Shown: in pieces, positions 63,421-64,000 of the stretch
Numbering within the stretch: position 1 is the stretch's first letter
Layout of the letters: the number at the start of each line of letters is the position of its first letter
NCBI RefSeq assembly: GCF_023159225.1
Contig: NC_063188.1
Span: 13,537,086 to 13,601,085 of the forward strand
Length of the DNA stretch: 64,000 nt
DNA from: Perognathus longimembris pacificus
Taxonomy: Eukaryota > Chordata > Mammalia > Rodentia > Heteromyidae
Direction of reading: 5' to 3'
Made by a program: the position numbers and the translations under genes
Notes under the pieces: model-generated
Told to the model about the DNA's origin: nothing
Database searches by the model: none
The model's input: the letters and a program-made list of their open reading frames with translations, nothing else

Positions 63421-63743
63421 GAGAATGAGAAATATGTCAGGAGCTTGCTGACACACATTCTTCCAGGTCATCCCCAGAGATCCTGTCTCAGTAAATTTTG
63501 GATATTGCCCAGGAAGCTTTGCAAAGCCATCTGAGGAATTCTTATAATCAGCCATGTTGGAAAATTACTCTTACAGCAACCCATAGCTTTTCATAAATAG
63601 GATCGAGTCATCAGTTACCAGAAAAGTGAGAGGTTCCATACTAGTGTAACTGGAAGCATACAGATTTTATTTGTAATTGTAATATATTTACTTCATGTAT
63701 ACTGGAAGGACTATATATATTTCTGAAAACTATTATTCCTTAT
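63421..63743. other. No recognisable feature
   Basis: AT-rich unique-looking DNA. Confidence 0.5.
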
Positions 63744-63934
63744 ATGTGACTGGTAGCTCACACATGTAATCCTAGCTACTCAGGAGTCTGAGATCTGAGG
63801 ATTGTGGTTTAAAACCAGCCTAGATAGGAAAGTCTGGGAGACTCTTAGCTCCAATTAACTAGTGGTAGAGCACTAGCCTTGAGCAAAAACTACTCAGGGA
63901 CAGTGTTCAGGCCCTGAGTTCAAGCCCAGGACTT
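63744..63934 (+). mobile_element. Type A SINE with head-Geo junction deletion
   Basis: Sense: CATGTAATCCTAGCTACTCAGG head, then CTCCAATTAACTAGTGGTAGAGC, where about 35 bp of linker and A-box start are missing. The Geo end GAGTTCAAGCCCAGGAC is present. Confidence 0.88.
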
Positions 63935-63939
63935 AAGTA

Positions 63940-64000
63940 TGAACTGAATTCTAGTACATGCTGCAATGTAGTTGAAGTGTAAGATCATTATGCTAAGTGA
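63940..64000 (+). mobile_element. Start of an L1M fragment (runs off window)
   Basis: TAGTACATGCTGCAATGTAGTTG then ATCATTATGCTAAGTGA, the L1M 3'-region motif; cut by the window edge. Confidence 0.5.

Overview
This looks like ordinary non-coding nuclear DNA from a rodent, an interspersed-repeat landscape in a gene desert or a long intron. I found no convincing host protein-coding exon, rRNA, snRNA or free-standing tRNA gene. Nearly every open frame above 60 codons falls on a SINE, a microsatellite or an A-run. The one biologically meaningful frame is the C-terminal part of a LINE-1 ORF2 at 29057-29772.

Two SINE families dominate and point to the source. About 40 copies have a 7SL/B1-like head (GCTACTCAGGAGGCTGAG core), a linker, and a tRNA-like right unit; I call this 'type A'. 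About 13 copies have an ID-like left unit (GGGTTCGATTCCCCAGCACC core) joined to the same right unit. The second layout matches the published IDL-Geo dimer, described as restricted to Geomyoidea (kangaroo rats, pocket mice, pocket gophers). I therefore infer a geomyoid rodent, or more loosely Castorimorpha. The match is by architecture from memory, not by a database search. Older rodent B1 and ID copies and pan-mammalian MIR, L2, L1M, MLT1 and DNA-transposon remnants fill in the rest.

Layout. 1-13 kb: SINE-rich, with an old L1M split by an MLT1-like LTR (10.6-11.5 kb) and a 100-bp young L1 stub with a 17-bp target-site duplication (TSD). 13.8-21.4 kb: the longest repeat-poor stretch, with a possible CTCF-type site at 18.39 kb. 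21-34 kb: SINEs, MIRs, long pyrimidine tracts, a split L1M, and the best L1 (29057-30285). 34-45 kb: SINEs alternating with repeat-poor islands. These include a CpG-enriched patch (40.97-41.31 kb) and three AT-rich islands with homeodomain-type motifs that could be enhancers. It also holds a nested retrocopy carrying non-SINE sequence (37.27-37.64 kb). 45-53 kb: old L1M fragments in antisense plus a chimeric three-unit SINE (49.36-49.64 kb). 53-64 kb: L2, a Tigger/MER2-like transposon, a palindromic MITE, young IDL-Geo copies and two L2 3' ends.

How the parts relate: young L1 3' ends and SINE copies share A-rich tails and 10-17 bp TSDs, as expected if L1 machinery mobilised all of them. Microsatellites very often sit at the 3' end of a type A SINE, so the SINE tails appear to have seeded them. 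The most interesting signals are mosaic retroposons (shared right module, trimeric SINE, nested retrocopy with extra sequence). I see no sign of a new multi-gene system.
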